A stretch of DNA of 64,000 nt. Source: DATBLE01 sp963808815. Lineage in GTDB: Bacteria; Actinomycetota; Thermoleophilia; Gaiellales; Gaiellaceae. The position numbers and the translations under genes are program-made. Each line of letters begins with the position of its first letter. Within the stretch, counting starts at the first letter, position 1. Shown one piece after another: positions 43,752-52,095 of this stretch. The notes beneath the pieces were generated by a model. It was not told the origin of the DNA. It made no database searches and saw only the letters and a list, made by a program, of their open reading frames with translations. The stretch is taken from contig CAWEGI010000002.1 in assembly GCA_963808815.1 (NCBI GenBank), positions 122,178 to 186,177 on the forward strand. The letters are read 5' to 3'.

Positions 43752-44057
43752 GTGTCCGTCGTCAGCGAATTCTTCGAGCAGCTTCCGTCCCGCGTCGACC
43801 CCGGGAAGACCGCCGGCCTGAACAACTCCTACGTCTTCGACATCGAGGGCGCCGGCACCTGGACGGTGAAGGTCGCCGACGGCGGAGTCACCGTCGACGA
43901 CGGCGACACCGGCGGCGACTGCACGATCTCCACTACGTCCGAGACTTTCGAGAAGGTCGTGAAGGGCGAGCAGAACCCGACCGCCGCGTACATGTCCGGC
44001 AAGCTCAAGATCAAGGGCGACATGGGCGCGGCGATGAAGCTCCAGAAACTCTTCTAG
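43752..44057 (+). CDS. SCP2 sterol/lipid-binding domain protein
   Basis: 101 residues, a single SCP2 fold: TWTVKVADGGVTVDDGD, then DCTISTTSETFEKVVKGEQNPTAAYMSGKLKIKGDMGAAMKL. SCP2 domains bind sterols, fatty acyl-CoA or related hydrophobic molecules. The nearby acyl-CoA metabolism genes make a fatty-acyl carrier role plausible. GTG 43752 follows AAGGAGCG. Confidence 0.85.
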   Translation: MSVVSEFFEQLPSRVDPGKTAGLNNSYVFDIEGAGTWTVKVADGGVTVDDGDTGGDCTISTTSETFEKVVKGEQNPTAAYMSGKLKIKGDMGAAMKLQKLF

Positions 44058-44100
44058 CCGGCCCGCTGCGGACGCGGCCGTTCGGGCCGTGCCGAGCCAC

Positions 44101-44115
44101 GTAACACAGTGTTAC
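44101..44115. repeat. Perfect 15-bp palindrome, first of a pair
   Basis: GTAACACAGTGTTAC, followed by AAGCGC. The same 21 bp recur 55 bp downstream, about five helical turns away. Typical shape of a TetR-type operator, but it lies between two convergent gene ends. Confidence 0.65.
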
Positions 44116-44155
44116 AAGCGCAGGACCCTCGGGCCCGCAGCGCTCCTCTGCCCAA

Positions 44156-44170
44156 GTAACACAGTGTTAC
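44156..44170. repeat. Perfect 15-bp palindrome, second of a pair
   Basis: Identical GTAACACAGTGTTAC plus AAGCGC. It overlaps the stop codon (TAA, 44167-44169 on the minus strand) of the GNAT gene. Confidence 0.65.
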
Positions 44171-45018
44171 AAGCGCCCAAAGGCGACCATTGCGGACTCG
44201 GCGACCTTGACGTAGCCGATCCGCTCGTAGATCGCGTTCGAGGTCGGATTCGCCAGGTCGGTGTACAGGAAGCAGAAGCGCCGGCCGGCGTCCAGCAGCG
44301 CCTGCGACTGCTCGGCGACGAGCGCCGTGGCATAGCCGTGGCCGCGCCGCTCGGGCGATGTGTACACCGGTCCGATCCTGATCCCGTTCGGGGTCGGGCC
44401 TCCCCACCCGGACAACGAGACGATCTCGCCCTCGTCCTCCCAGAGATCGATGCCGCCGTTCGCCGAGGCGAGCCGCTGCTCGATCCCCTCCCGGGCCTCG
44501 GCGCGGCCTGGATCGTCCTCCTCGAGCACTTCCTCGCCGAAGGCGACCATCCAGTCGAGGAGCAACGGCAGGTCGTCGCGGGTCGCGCTCCGTGAGCGGC
44601 CCGGCGCGAGCGGGACGGACTGCACTCGCTCCAGCGCGTAGACGCCCTGGTTGCGCAGCGTGCGCGACTCGACCGAGTGAGACCGTGTCCACAATCGGAC
44701 GAATTCGTCGACCTCGGGGTGCGCCCCGACCACGCCCGGCAGCTCGTCGTCGATCCCGTCCACCAGCTCCTCGAGGCCTGACCCCGCCTGGCCTCCAGCG
44801 AGCAGGAGGTTGTAGGGCGGCGTCCGCATCGCTGCGGCAGCGGGCTCGCCGGCGTGGTCGGTCACCACCCAGAAGCACTTCTCATCGAAGCGATCGGGAT
44901 GCTCGAGGAGCGTGCCGGTGATCCCGAGGATCAGGTTGTTGCGCGGCTCGTCGGTGAGCAGCAGAGGGGCGGCGGCGTCGAGGAAGGCCTGCGCGTCGAC
45001 CGGGCGCAGAACATTCAT
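44167..45018 (-). CDS. GNAT-family N-acetyltransferase, carboxylase-linked
   Basis: 283 residues: an N-terminal half of a degenerate GNAT fold and a C-terminal catalytic GNAT domain. The acetyl-CoA loop SPERRGHGYATALVAEQSQ (about 220-235) is followed by FCFLYTDLANPTSNAIYERIGY. ATG 45018 overlaps the carboxylase stop (ATGA), so it is co-translated with the alpha subunit. It could act on amino acids, or acetylate an enzyme of acyl-CoA metabolism. Function beyond acetyl transfer is unproven. Confidence 0.8.
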   Translation of the reverse strand: MNVLRPVDAQAFLDAAAPLLLTDEPRNNLILGITGTLLEHPDRFDEKCFWVVTDHAGEPAAAAMRTPPYNLLLAGGQAGSGLEELVDGIDDELPGVVGAHPEVDEFVRLWTRSHSVESRTLRNQGVYALERVQSVPLAPGRSRSATRDDLPLLLDWMVAFGEEVLEEDDPGRAEAREGIEQRLASANGGIDLWEDEGEIVSLSGWGGPTPNGIRIGPVYTSPERRGHGYATALVAEQSQALLDAGRRFCFLYTDLANPTSNAIYERIGYVKVAESAMVAFGRL

Positions 45019-46625
45019 TCCTCCAGCTCCACGACCGTCGCGCCGCCGGCGACCCGGTCACCCTCGGCGACGTGCACCTCCTGCACGACCCCGGCGTAGG
45101 GCGAAACCAGCGGCGTCTCCATCTTCATCGCCTCGAGCACGACGAGGGGCTGCCTCGGCTCGACGCGGTCGCCCTTTCGGACGAGCACGCGAAGAACCGT
45201 GCCCGGCATGGGCGCGCTGATCGTGCTGTGCTCCGCGCCGGCCCCGTGCCCGCGCGCGTCGAGCGTCTCGTCAGGCGGCGCGTGGGGCGGAGGCGGCGGC
45301 AGGTTGAGCCGGAACGAGCCCCGCCACGGCGGCTGCGCCGGGCGCCGGGGGGCCGACAGCGGAGGATGCTCGACGAGGAACGCCGTGGTCGTGTCGCCCG
45401 CCCGCACCGCCGGGTGGGCAACGAGCCAGCGCAGGAAGGGCAGGTTCGTGACCACGCCCTCGACCTCGGTCTCGGCGAGCGCGCCCGCGAGCCGATCGAG
45501 CGCCTCGACGCGCGTCTCGGCGTGCGCGATCAGCTTCGCGATCATCGGGTCATAGGCGATGCCGACCTCGTCGCCCTCCTCGACGCCGGCATCGACGCGG
45601 ACCCCGGTTGGCAGCCGCAGCCGCTCGAGCCTGCCGGTCTGGGGAAGGAACGTGCGAGGGTCCTCCGCGTACAGCCGCACCTCGACTGCATGGCCTCGAA
45701 GCTCTGGCAGCGCAGGCAGCGAGCCGCCTTCGGCGAGCTCCAGCTGGGCGGCGACGAGGTCGAGCCCGGTGACGAGCTCCGTGACCGGGTGCTCCACCTG
45801 GATGCGACCGTTGAGCTCCAGGAAGAAGAACTCGCCGCCGTCGAGGACGAACTCGGCGGTGCCGGCGCTGCGGTACGAGATTGCCCGGGCGAACGCGACC
45901 GCCGCCTCGCTCATCGCCGCGCGCAGCACCTGGTCGAGCGCCGGCGAGGGCGACTCCTCCAACACCTTCTGGTGGCGGCGCTGCACCGAGCACTCGCGCT
46001 CGCCGAGCGCCATCGCGCCCCCGGCCCCGTCGCCGAGCAGCTGGATCTCGACGTGCCGGGGCCGTTCCAGGTACCGCTCGCAGAACACGGTGTCGTCGCC
46101 GAACGCCGCCTTCGCCTCCCGCCGTGCGGTGTCGAGAGCGCCCTCCAGCTCGACGGCCGAGCGGACGACCCGCATGCCGCGGCCGCCGCCTCCGGCGGCA
46201 GCCTTCACCAGCAGCGGGAAGCCGAGGCCCGCCGGGTCGCCTTCTTCGAGCACCGGAACGCCGGTGTCCCGGGCGACCCGTTTCGCGGCCAGCTTGTCGC
46301 CGCCGGCCCGCAACGCCTCCGGGGTGGGGCCGACGAAGATCAGTCCGGCCGCCTCGACCGCCTCTGCGAAGTCCGCGTTCTCGGCCAGGAAGCCGTACCC
46401 GGGGTGGATCGCGTCGGCGCCGGCGCCGAGAGCGGCGCGGATGTGCTCCTCCGAGTGGAGGTAGGACGAGATCTCGACCGTCTCGCCCGCTACCCGCGTG
46501 TGCAGGGCTCCGGCGTCGTCCGGAGCGGCGACCGCCACCGTCGCGATCCCGAGCTCGCGGCAGGTGCGGAAGATGCGCGCCGCGATCTCGCCACGGTTCG
46601 CGACCAGGAGCTTCCGGATCGGCAT
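45015..46625 (-). CDS. Acyl-CoA carboxylase alpha subunit (biotin carboxylase + biotin carrier)
   Basis: 536 residues. Biotin carboxylase domain (1-450): KLLVANRGEIAARIFRTCRELG, ATP-grasp loop KAAAGGGGRGMR, catalytic LELNGRIQVEHPVTE. A Pro-rich linker leads to a biotinyl domain with EAMKMETP (biotinylated Lys about 499). At 536 residues it is shorter than usual methylcrotonyl/propionyl alpha subunits (about 650-670), so most of the subunit-bridging region is missing. Pairs with the beta subunit at 50422-51981 to carboxylate an acyl-CoA with biotin and ATP. Confidence 0.9.
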   Translation of the reverse strand: MPIRKLLVANRGEIAARIFRTCRELGIATVAVAAPDDAGALHTRVAGETVEISSYLHSEEHIRAALGAGADAIHPGYGFLAENADFAEAVEAAGLIFVGPTPEALRAGGDKLAAKRVARDTGVPVLEEGDPAGLGFPLLVKAAAGGGGRGMRVVRSAVELEGALDTARREAKAAFGDDTVFCERYLERPRHVEIQLLGDGAGGAMALGERECSVQRRHQKVLEESPSPALDQVLRAAMSEAAVAFARAISYRSAGTAEFVLDGGEFFFLELNGRIQVEHPVTELVTGLDLVAAQLELAEGGSLPALPELRGHAVEVRLYAEDPRTFLPQTGRLERLRLPTGVRVDAGVEEGDEVGIAYDPMIAKLIAHAETRVEALDRLAGALAETEVEGVVTNLPFLRWLVAHPAVRAGDTTTAFLVEHPPLSAPRRPAQPPWRGSFRLNLPPPPPHAPPDETLDARGHGAGAEHSTISAPMPGTVLRVLVRKGDRVEPRQPLVVLEAMKMETPLVSPYAGVVQEVHVAEGDRVAGGATVVELEE

Positions 46626-46673
46626 CCCGAGGGAGAGAGTATGGGCTGTGCCGCCGCGCGCAGGGCGGCTCGG

Positions 46674-48671
46674 TCAGCCGAGGCGAACGGGGATGGAGAC
46701 GAGCCTGCGGCTCGAGATCCCGCCGAGCACGCTCTCGCCCGGCTTGCGCGCCCGGACGAAGACGGCGATCAACTGCTGGCGGCCGCTGACCGGGAAGCCC
46801 TGCAGGCGGCGGAAGACGAGGGTCGCCCAGCCGTCGGAGCCCGTCGGCACCTCGGGCGGGATCGCGAACTGGTTGTACGGCGTGGCGGTCGCGTACACGA
46901 GCGCGCCCTGCACGGGGCCGCCGCAGGACGAGGTGACGTGGAAGCGGATGACGAGCGCCGCCGTCCCGCGGGTGACGACCCGCGGATCGGCCTGCAGCGT
47001 GTCGACCAGCAGCCGGGCGGGCGGCGAGATCTTCGTCACCTGGTCGGGGTTGCCGCCGGCCGGGCAGCCCGGGCCGCGTGACGGGGCAGGCGCGGGCGCG
47101 CGCTGGATCACCGCCGTGGGCACGGAGGTTGAGCTGCTGCTGCCCTCGGAGTTACCGGCCGTGACGCGCAGGCGGAGCGTGGCGCCGACGTCGGCCGAGG
47201 TCAGCCGGTAGGAGCTCGAGCGGGCGCCGCCGATCGCGGCGCAGTTGTTGCCGTTGCGGTCGCAGCGGTACCAGGCGTAGGCGTACGAGGTCGGCCCGTG
47301 CGTCCAGCTCCCGTTCCCGCCGGCGAGCGTCCCGCCCTCGGTGGGCGTGCCCGAGATCGTCGGCGGCGAGGTGTTCTCGGGCCGGGCGGCGGCGCGGACG
47401 ACGGCCGTCGGGCCGGAGCTCGCCTTGTCGGAGCCGGAGGAATTGCGGGCGCGCACGCGGAACCGGATCGTCTTGCCGACGTCGTCGCTCCTCAGCGTGT
47501 AGGTCGTCGCCCCTCTGGCGGAGCCGATCGTGTCGCAGTTGCCGCCGTTCCGGTCGCAGCGATGCCATGAGTAGTCGAAGCTGGTCGGGTTGTTCGTCCA
47601 CGCACCCCGGTTACCGGTCAGCGCCTTCCCCTCCTGGGCGGTGCCGGCGATCGACGGCCGGACGGTGCTGGCCGGCTTGGCGGCGGCCGGAGAAGGCCGT
47701 GCGGCGACGATCGCCGTGGGGGGTGAGAACGCCCTGGTCAGGCCGCCCGCGTTCCTGGCGTCGACCTGGAGCCGGATGGTGTGCCCGATGTCCACCGGGG
47801 TGGCGACGTAGGCGGAGCCATGTGCGCCCGGGATGGCCGCGCAGCCGTTGCCGGAGCGGTCGCAGCGCAGCCAGGTGTATGCGTAGGCGCTCGGGGAGTT
47901 CGCCCAGCTACCCCGGTCGGCGGAAAGCCGATCACCCTGCCGTGCCAGCCCCTGAACCCTGGGCAGGGAGCGGTTCTGCGGCGCAGGGGACGACGCCTTC
48001 GCGATCCGGGCAGTGGGGGCGGAGAGCGCGGCGGTGGAGCCGGCCGGGCCTCTCGCGATCACGAGCACGCGCAGCGTCCGGTTCACGTCCCCGGACGAAG
48101 GCCGGTACACGCGCGAGCGGACAGAGGTCTCGTCGCAGGTGCCGCCTGTCGACGAACAGTGGCGCCACTGGTACGAGAAGCGGATCGGCGTGGTTCCCGT
48201 CCAGGCCCCGTTCGTGACCGCCAGGCGGCCGCCGGACACCGGCGAGCCTGTGACGGCGGGCGGGACGGTGTTGTGCGGGCCGGAGGTGGAGAGCGCGGTC
48301 ACCGTGCCGGTGGCGGACGAGGTTGCAGCGGCCGAACCGTCGCGGTTGGTCGCCGTCTCGGTGACGCGCAGCGTGTGGCCGATGTCGGCCGCTGCGGGGG
48401 TGTAAATGCGATCGGTCGCGCTCGGTACGTCGGCGCAGCCCATTCCGTCGGCGAGGCAGCGTCGCCACTGGTAAGCGAGCGAGACGGACGAGTCGCTCTG
48501 CCAGCGGCCGTGATGGGCGCCGAGCACGCCGCCCTCGACCGCGGCGCCGACGAGCGTGGGCGGCGACTGGTTGACCGGGACGGCCGTGTCGGCCGCACCG
48601 CTCGCCGTCGCGAAGGCCGCCGTAGCAAGAGCGAGGACTGTCGCGACGGAAAGGCTCGTCGAGCGACTCAT
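46674..48671 (-). CDS. Secreted protein with five tandem cysteine-paired Ig-like repeats
   Basis: 665 residues. A signal peptide (VATVLALATAAFATASGAA) is followed by five repeats of about 90-95 residues. Each has the pattern P..I.G....G..L....G.W, then Y.W.RC...G..C..I, then Y....D.G..LR..V.A.N..G. Each holds one Cys pair, likely a disulphide. The last 130 residues form a separate domain. Such modules are common in exported surface proteins of Thermoleophilia-like actinobacteria and probably mediate adhesion or matrix contacts. Start is 8 nt from a TACCGT box. Confidence 0.78.
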   Translation of the reverse strand: MSRSTSLSVATVLALATAAFATASGAADTAVPVNQSPPTLVGAAVEGGVLGAHHGRWQSDSSVSLAYQWRRCLADGMGCADVPSATDRIYTPAAADIGHTLRVTETATNRDGSAAATSSATGTVTALSTSGPHNTVPPAVTGSPVSGGRLAVTNGAWTGTTPIRFSYQWRHCSSTGGTCDETSVRSRVYRPSSGDVNRTLRVLVIARGPAGSTAALSAPTARIAKASSPAPQNRSLPRVQGLARQGDRLSADRGSWANSPSAYAYTWLRCDRSGNGCAAIPGAHGSAYVATPVDIGHTIRLQVDARNAGGLTRAFSPPTAIVAARPSPAAAKPASTVRPSIAGTAQEGKALTGNRGAWTNNPTSFDYSWHRCDRNGGNCDTIGSARGATTYTLRSDDVGKTIRFRVRARNSSGSDKASSGPTAVVRAAARPENTSPPTISGTPTEGGTLAGGNGSWTHGPTSYAYAWYRCDRNGNNCAAIGGARSSSYRLTSADVGATLRLRVTAGNSEGSSSSTSVPTAVIQRAPAPAPSRGPGCPAGGNPDQVTKISPPARLLVDTLQADPRVVTRGTAALVIRFHVTSSCGGPVQGALVYATATPYNQFAIPPEVPTGSDGWATLVFRRLQGFPVSGRQQLIAVFVRARKPGESVLGGISSRRLVSIPVRLG

Positions 48672-48679
48672 CGCTGTCG

Positions 48680-48685
48680 ACGGTA
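48680..48685 (-). promoter_or_regulatory. -10 box (TACCGT) of the repeat-protein gene
   Basis: Eight nt before ATG 48671 on the minus strand. Confidence 0.4.
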
Positions 48686-48744
48686 TCCATCACACCCTGC
48701 TGTTGATCACATGCTTAGAGAAAATTAACCTCGGGTCCGGAAGT

Positions 48745-48807
48745 GCTCACAAGCGGTACGCCGAGGTGGCCAAAGTCCCGCTCGCCACGGTGGTCGACGA
48801 GCTCTAG
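48745..48807 (+). pseudogene. 3'-end remnant of a plus-strand gene
   Basis: The last codons of an open frame (SAHKRYAEVAKVPLATVVDEL) have strong GC3 codon use and end at TAG 48805-48807, sharing a CTAG with the stop of the enoyl-CoA hydratase gene. Upstream codons become AT-rich and non-coding in character, so only a gene end seems to remain. Product unknown. Confidence 0.35.
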
Positions 48808-49571
48808 ACGCGGTCGGGATGCCACGCCGGGTGGACGCGCTCGCCGCCGCGGGAGTCGAGAAACGCCCGTAGCCCTTCCTGGCCTTCGGCGCTCGTCCGC
48901 CGCTCGGCTGCCCGCGCCAGCAGGTCCTCCTCCTCGCCCGGCTCGAGCACGAGCCGTTTCGCCTCGCGGACGGCGGTCGGCCCGCCGGCGAGGATCGAAT
49001 CGACGACGCTGGCCACCGCCTTGTCCGGGTCGGCGGCGACCTCGTCGACCAGTCCGATTCGCAGCGCAGTCCGGGCGTCGAAACGCTCGCCGGTGAGGAA
49101 GTATCGCCGGGCCGCGGCCGGGCCGATCTTCGCCAGCACCATCGGCGAGATCACGCCGGGGATGATCCCCAGCCGCACCTCGGAGAACCCGAACACCGCA
49201 TCCTCCGCGGCGATGCAGATGTCCGCGCAGGCGGTCAGGCCGGAGCCGCCGCCGAGCGCGAAGCCGTGGACACGGACGATCACCGGCGCGGGGCAGCGGA
49301 AGATCGCCTGGAGCATCTGGTACAGGCGGCGGTAGTCCTCGACGTTCCCCTCATAGCTGAGGTCGATCGAGGAGCGCTGCCACTCGACGTCGGCGCCGGC
49401 GCAGAAGCTCGGGCCCTCGCCGGCGAGCACGACGGCGCGGGCGTCGCCGACGTCGGCGAAGGCGTCGCCGAGCTCCCGGATCAGGTCGGCGTCGAAGGCG
49501 TTCCGGCGCTCGGGGCGCGCGAGCGTGACGCGGAGGAGTTCCCCGTCGCGCTCGACGCGGAGTGCGCTCAT
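48804..49571 (-). CDS. Enoyl-CoA hydratase/isomerase family protein
   Basis: 255 residues with the crotonase fold. LARPERRNAFDADL, the oxyanion-hole FCAGADVEWQ (about 58-67) and HGFALGGGSGLTACADICIAAEDAVFGFSEVRLGIIPG are all canonical. The Glu of the second catalytic position is in FSEVRLGI. It hydrates enoyl-CoA. With methylcrotonyl-CoA carboxylase subunits on both sides, methylglutaconyl-CoA hydratase in leucine degradation is likely. Start ATG 49571 overlaps the stop of the small gene 49568-49711. Confidence 0.88.
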   Translation of the reverse strand: MSALRVERDGELLRVTLARPERRNAFDADLIRELGDAFADVGDARAVVLAGEGPSFCAGADVEWQRSSIDLSYEGNVEDYRRLYQMLQAIFRCPAPVIVRVHGFALGGGSGLTACADICIAAEDAVFGFSEVRLGIIPGVISPMVLAKIGPAAARRYFLTGERFDARTALRIGLVDEVAADPDKAVASVVDSILAGGPTAVREAKRLVLEPGEEEDLLARAAERRTSAEGQEGLRAFLDSRGGERVHPAWHPDRV

Positions 49572-49711
49572 TCGCCAGGTTGCAGCTTGGCGATCAGCGC
49601 TTTGACCTCCCGGAGGAGATCGGCCTCCTCGTGCCCGAAGTCGTCGAGGTAGGAGTGCAGGGCGTTCTGGAGCAGTCGGAGTTCTTCGTCGGTGAGCTCG
49701 ATCGTGTGCAT
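49568..49711 (-). CDS. 47-residue protein coupled to enoyl-CoA hydratase
   Basis: Encodes MHTIELTDEELRLLQNALHS and then an acidic/basic helix (DDFGHEEADLLREVKAL). ATG 49711 lies 7 nt after a TAGAGT box (49719-49724), and its TGA overlaps the hydratase ATG (ATGA). Short helical proteins of this kind are common in actinobacteria; the function is unknown. It is probably the first cistron of the hydratase operon. Confidence 0.65.
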   Translation of the reverse strand: MHTIELTDEELRLLQNALHSYLDDFGHEEADLLREVKALIAKLQPGE

Positions 49712-49718
49712 GCGCGGA

Positions 49719-49724
49719 ACTCTA
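49719..49724 (-). promoter_or_regulatory. -10 box (TAGAGT) of the small gene/enoyl-CoA hydratase operon
   Basis: Seven nt before ATG 49711, leaderless arrangement. Confidence 0.5.
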
Positions 49725-49746
49725 CGTCCCGGCTCCGCCGGAATGA

Positions 49747-49773
49747 TCGGGGCCCGCCGTTGCGGCGGGCCCC
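49747..49773 (-). terminator. Terminator of the collagen-like gene
   Basis: Perfect 12-bp stem CGGGGCCCGCCG/CGGCGGGCCCCG with loop TTG, 11 bp beyond the minus-strand stop at 49784. Confidence 0.65.
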
Positions 49774-49783
49774 GAATGGTCGA

Positions 49784-50347
49784 TTAGCAGAAGACCTCGA
49801 CGAAGAAGTTCCGGTCTGTTGCTGCCCCTGCGCTGTTGTACGTGAAGACGCGCACTCCCGCGTTCACGGCGGGCAGCTGGCCCGCTGTGATCTCGCCGTT
49901 GTTGGTGCCGGTCGTCGGGCCGCCGATCGTGGCGGAATAGACACATCCGGTCACGTCCTGGTTGAACACGACCTGGTACGAGCCGGTGCCGTTCTTCTGG
50001 GCGGATGCGACTCCCTTGTTGCGGACGAGAGTGCCGTTGACGTCGACCGACGCCCACAGCGCGGTCGCCGAGGCACCTGCCGCGCCTGCGGGTCCCGCCG
50101 GCCCTGCCGGGCCTGCCGCACCCGGCGCGCCCTTCGCGCCTGGGAAGCCCCTGAAGCCCCTCGGCCCCCTGAAGCCTCTCGGGCCCCTCGGGCCGGCGGC
50201 CTGCACGTTCGACTTGGCGGCCTTCACGCTCGCCTTCGAGAGCGTGGTTGTATTGGTCGCGGCATAGCTTCCTCCGCCGAGCGCGACCGTCAACGCGACG
50301 CATGCGACGATCATCGCCGGTGACGGCCTGGGGATTCTGCCTTTCAC
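49784..50347 (-). CDS. Exported collagen-like (Gly-X-Y) protein
   Basis: 187 residues. GTG 50347 follows AAGGAGG at ideal distance. N-terminal basic residues and a hydrophobic core (MIVACVALTVALGGGSYAA) act as export signal. A helical segment (SKASVKAAKSNVQ) leads to about 13 Gly-X-Y triplets (GPRGPRGFRG, GAAGPAGPAG), followed by a beta-rich C-terminal domain with two Cys. This is a surface or secreted trimer-forming protein; bacterial collagens bind host or matrix molecules, here the partner is unknown. Confidence 0.8.
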   Translation of the reverse strand: MKGRIPRPSPAMIVACVALTVALGGGSYAATNTTTLSKASVKAAKSNVQAAGPRGPRGFRGPRGFRGFPGAKGAPGAAGPAGPAGPAGAAGASATALWASVDVNGTLVRNKGVASAQKNGTGSYQVVFNQDVTGCVYSATIGGPTTGTNNGEITAGQLPAVNAGVRVFTYNSAGAATDRNFFVEVFC

Positions 50348-50421
50348 GAGCAACCTCCTTGTCTGGGTCGGCGAGATCGTAGTGGCTGACTCGGATTCAC
50401 CTCTTCCTCCGAACAGGACGT

Positions 50422-51981
50422 TTACATCCTGAAAACGCCGAAGACCGTCTCCGGAATCGGCGCGTTCAGCGCGGCGGAGATGCCCAGCGCCAGCACCCGG
50501 CGCGTGTCGAGCGGGTCGATGATGCCGTCGTCCCACAGCCGCGCGGTCGAGTAGTACGGGCTGCCCTCGTGCTCGTACTTCGCGGTGATCTCGTCGGGAT
50601 CGGCGTCGCCGACCATGGTCAGCACGGTCGCCGCCTGCTCGCCGCCCATCACCGAGATCCGCGCGTTCGGCCACATCCACAGCTGTCGCGGCGAGTACGC
50701 ACGGCCGGACATCCCGTAGTTGCCGGCGCCGAACGACCCACCGATGATCACCGTGAACTTCGGCACCTCCGCGCACGCCACCGCCGTGACCAGCTTGGCC
50801 CCGTCGCGGGCGATGCCGCCGGCCTCGTACTCCTTGCCGACCATGAAGCCGGTGATGTTCTGGAGGAAGACGAGCGGCACCTTGCGCTTGCAGGCGAGCT
50901 CGACGAAGTGCGCGCCCTTCTGCGACGACTCGGCGAACAGGACGCCGTTGTTCGCGAGGATCCCGACCGGAGACCCCTCGATCCGGGCGAACCCGCAGAC
51001 GAGCGTCTCGCCGTAGAGCGCCTTGAACTCGTGGAAGCGGCTGCCGTCGACGAGCCGGGCGACGATCTCGCGGACGTCGACCTGCTCCCGGAACGTCTCC
51101 GGGATCAGGCCGTACAGGTCGGCGGGATCGACCGCCGGCGCCTCGGCGGCGGCGACCTCCCACGGCGCCGCCGGCTTCCGGCCCGCGAGGTTGCGGACGA
51201 TGGAACGCGCGATCGCGAGCGCGTGCTCGTCGCTCGTCGCGTAGTGGTCGGCGACCCCCGACTTCCGCGTGTGCACGTCGGCGCCTCCGAGCTCCTCCGG
51301 AGTGACCTCCTGGCCGGTCGCCGCCTTCACCAGCGGCGGGCCGCCGATGAAGATCGTCCCGGTACCGCGGACGATCACCGTCTCGTCCGACATCGCGGGC
51401 ACGTACGCCCCGCCGGCGGTGCACGAGCCCATCACCACCGCGATCTGTGCGATCCCCTTCGCCGACATTCGCGCCTGGTTGAAGAAGATCCGTCCGAAAT
51501 GGTCGCGGTCGGGAAAGACCTCGGCCTGGAGGGGCAGGAAGGCGCCCCCGGAGTCGACGAGGTAGATGCACGGGAGCCGGTTCTGCTCGGCGATCTCCTG
51601 CGCCCGCAGGTGCTTCTTGACCGTCAGCGGGAAGTAGGTGCCGCCCTTCACCGTCGCGTCGTTGGCGACGACCACGCACTCGCGGCCCTCGACCATCCCG
51701 ATGCCCGTGACGATGCCTGCGGAGGGCGCCTGGCCCTCGTAGACGTCCCAGGCGGCCAACGCGGACAGCTCGAGGAAGGCGGTGTCGGGGTCGACCAGCA
51801 GGTCGATGCGTTCCCGGGCGGTGAGCTTGCCGCGCGACCGGTGCCGCTCCACCGATTTCTCGCCGCCGCCCGCAGCGACCTGCTCCGTCCGCTCTCGTAG
51901 CTCTGCGACGAGGGCCGTCATCCGGTCGCGCCGCCGGGCGAAGAGGTCGCTCTCCCGCTCGACCTGCGAGGTGAGCAGCAT
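50422..51981 (-). CDS. mccB: Methylcrotonyl-CoA carboxylase-like carboxyltransferase (beta) subunit
   Basis: 519 residues. N-terminal RHRSRGKLTARERIDLLVDP and the two acyl-CoA/biotin oxyanion regions (VMGSCTAGGAYVPAMSDE and IIGGSFGAGNYGMSGRAYSPR) are diagnostic of acyl-CoA carboxylase beta subunits. DRDHFGRIFFNQARMSAKGI is typical of the methylcrotonyl type. It transfers CO2 from biotin to the acyl-CoA. Start ATG 51981 lies 8 nt after a TAGGCT box. Partner alpha subunit is at 45015-46625. Role: leucine or isoprenoid catabolism. Confidence 0.9.
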   Translation of the reverse strand: MLLTSQVERESDLFARRRDRMTALVAELRERTEQVAAGGGEKSVERHRSRGKLTARERIDLLVDPDTAFLELSALAAWDVYEGQAPSAGIVTGIGMVEGRECVVVANDATVKGGTYFPLTVKKHLRAQEIAEQNRLPCIYLVDSGGAFLPLQAEVFPDRDHFGRIFFNQARMSAKGIAQIAVVMGSCTAGGAYVPAMSDETVIVRGTGTIFIGGPPLVKAATGQEVTPEELGGADVHTRKSGVADHYATSDEHALAIARSIVRNLAGRKPAAPWEVAAAEAPAVDPADLYGLIPETFREQVDVREIVARLVDGSRFHEFKALYGETLVCGFARIEGSPVGILANNGVLFAESSQKGAHFVELACKRKVPLVFLQNITGFMVGKEYEAGGIARDGAKLVTAVACAEVPKFTVIIGGSFGAGNYGMSGRAYSPRQLWMWPNARISVMGGEQAATVLTMVGDADPDEITAKYEHEGSPYYSTARLWDDGIIDPLDTRRVLALGISAALNAPIPETVFGVFRM

Positions 51982-51989
51982 CGTTCGTG

Positions 51990-51995
51990 AGCCTA
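51990..51995 (-). promoter_or_regulatory. -10 box (TAGGCT) of mccB
   Basis: Eight nt before ATG 51981 on the minus strand. Confidence 0.45.
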
Positions 51996-52050
51996 GACGA
52001 CCCGGCTGCCGTCGCTCAGCTTTGCCCGAACAGCTGCCGATAGAGAGGAA

Positions 52051-52095
52051 GCCGGTGCGGCCTGCTGGGAGAGGCAGAAGCAGAACCGCACCGGC
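52051..52095 (+). ncRNA. Candidate structured RNA between mccB and ade
   Basis: GCCGGTGCGG and CCGCACCGGC pair perfectly over 10 bp. The 25-nt interior holds a second pairing (CTGCT/AGCAG). A further hairpin-like CACACCGG/CCGGTGCG follows at 52111-52130. No known riboswitch class fits. It may be a leader, a small RNA or just a terminator. Confidence 0.35.

Noticed and set aside
41177..44104. A 975-codon plus-strand ORF
   Set aside because: It is a high-GC shadow of pepA and other genes: low-complexity Arg/Gly, no domain, no ribosome-binding site. Similar shadows at 38332-40734 and 54417-57356 were dropped.
44101..44170. Promoter operators for the SCP2 or GNAT gene
   Set aside because: The palindromes lie at the 3' ends of both genes, not upstream of either start.
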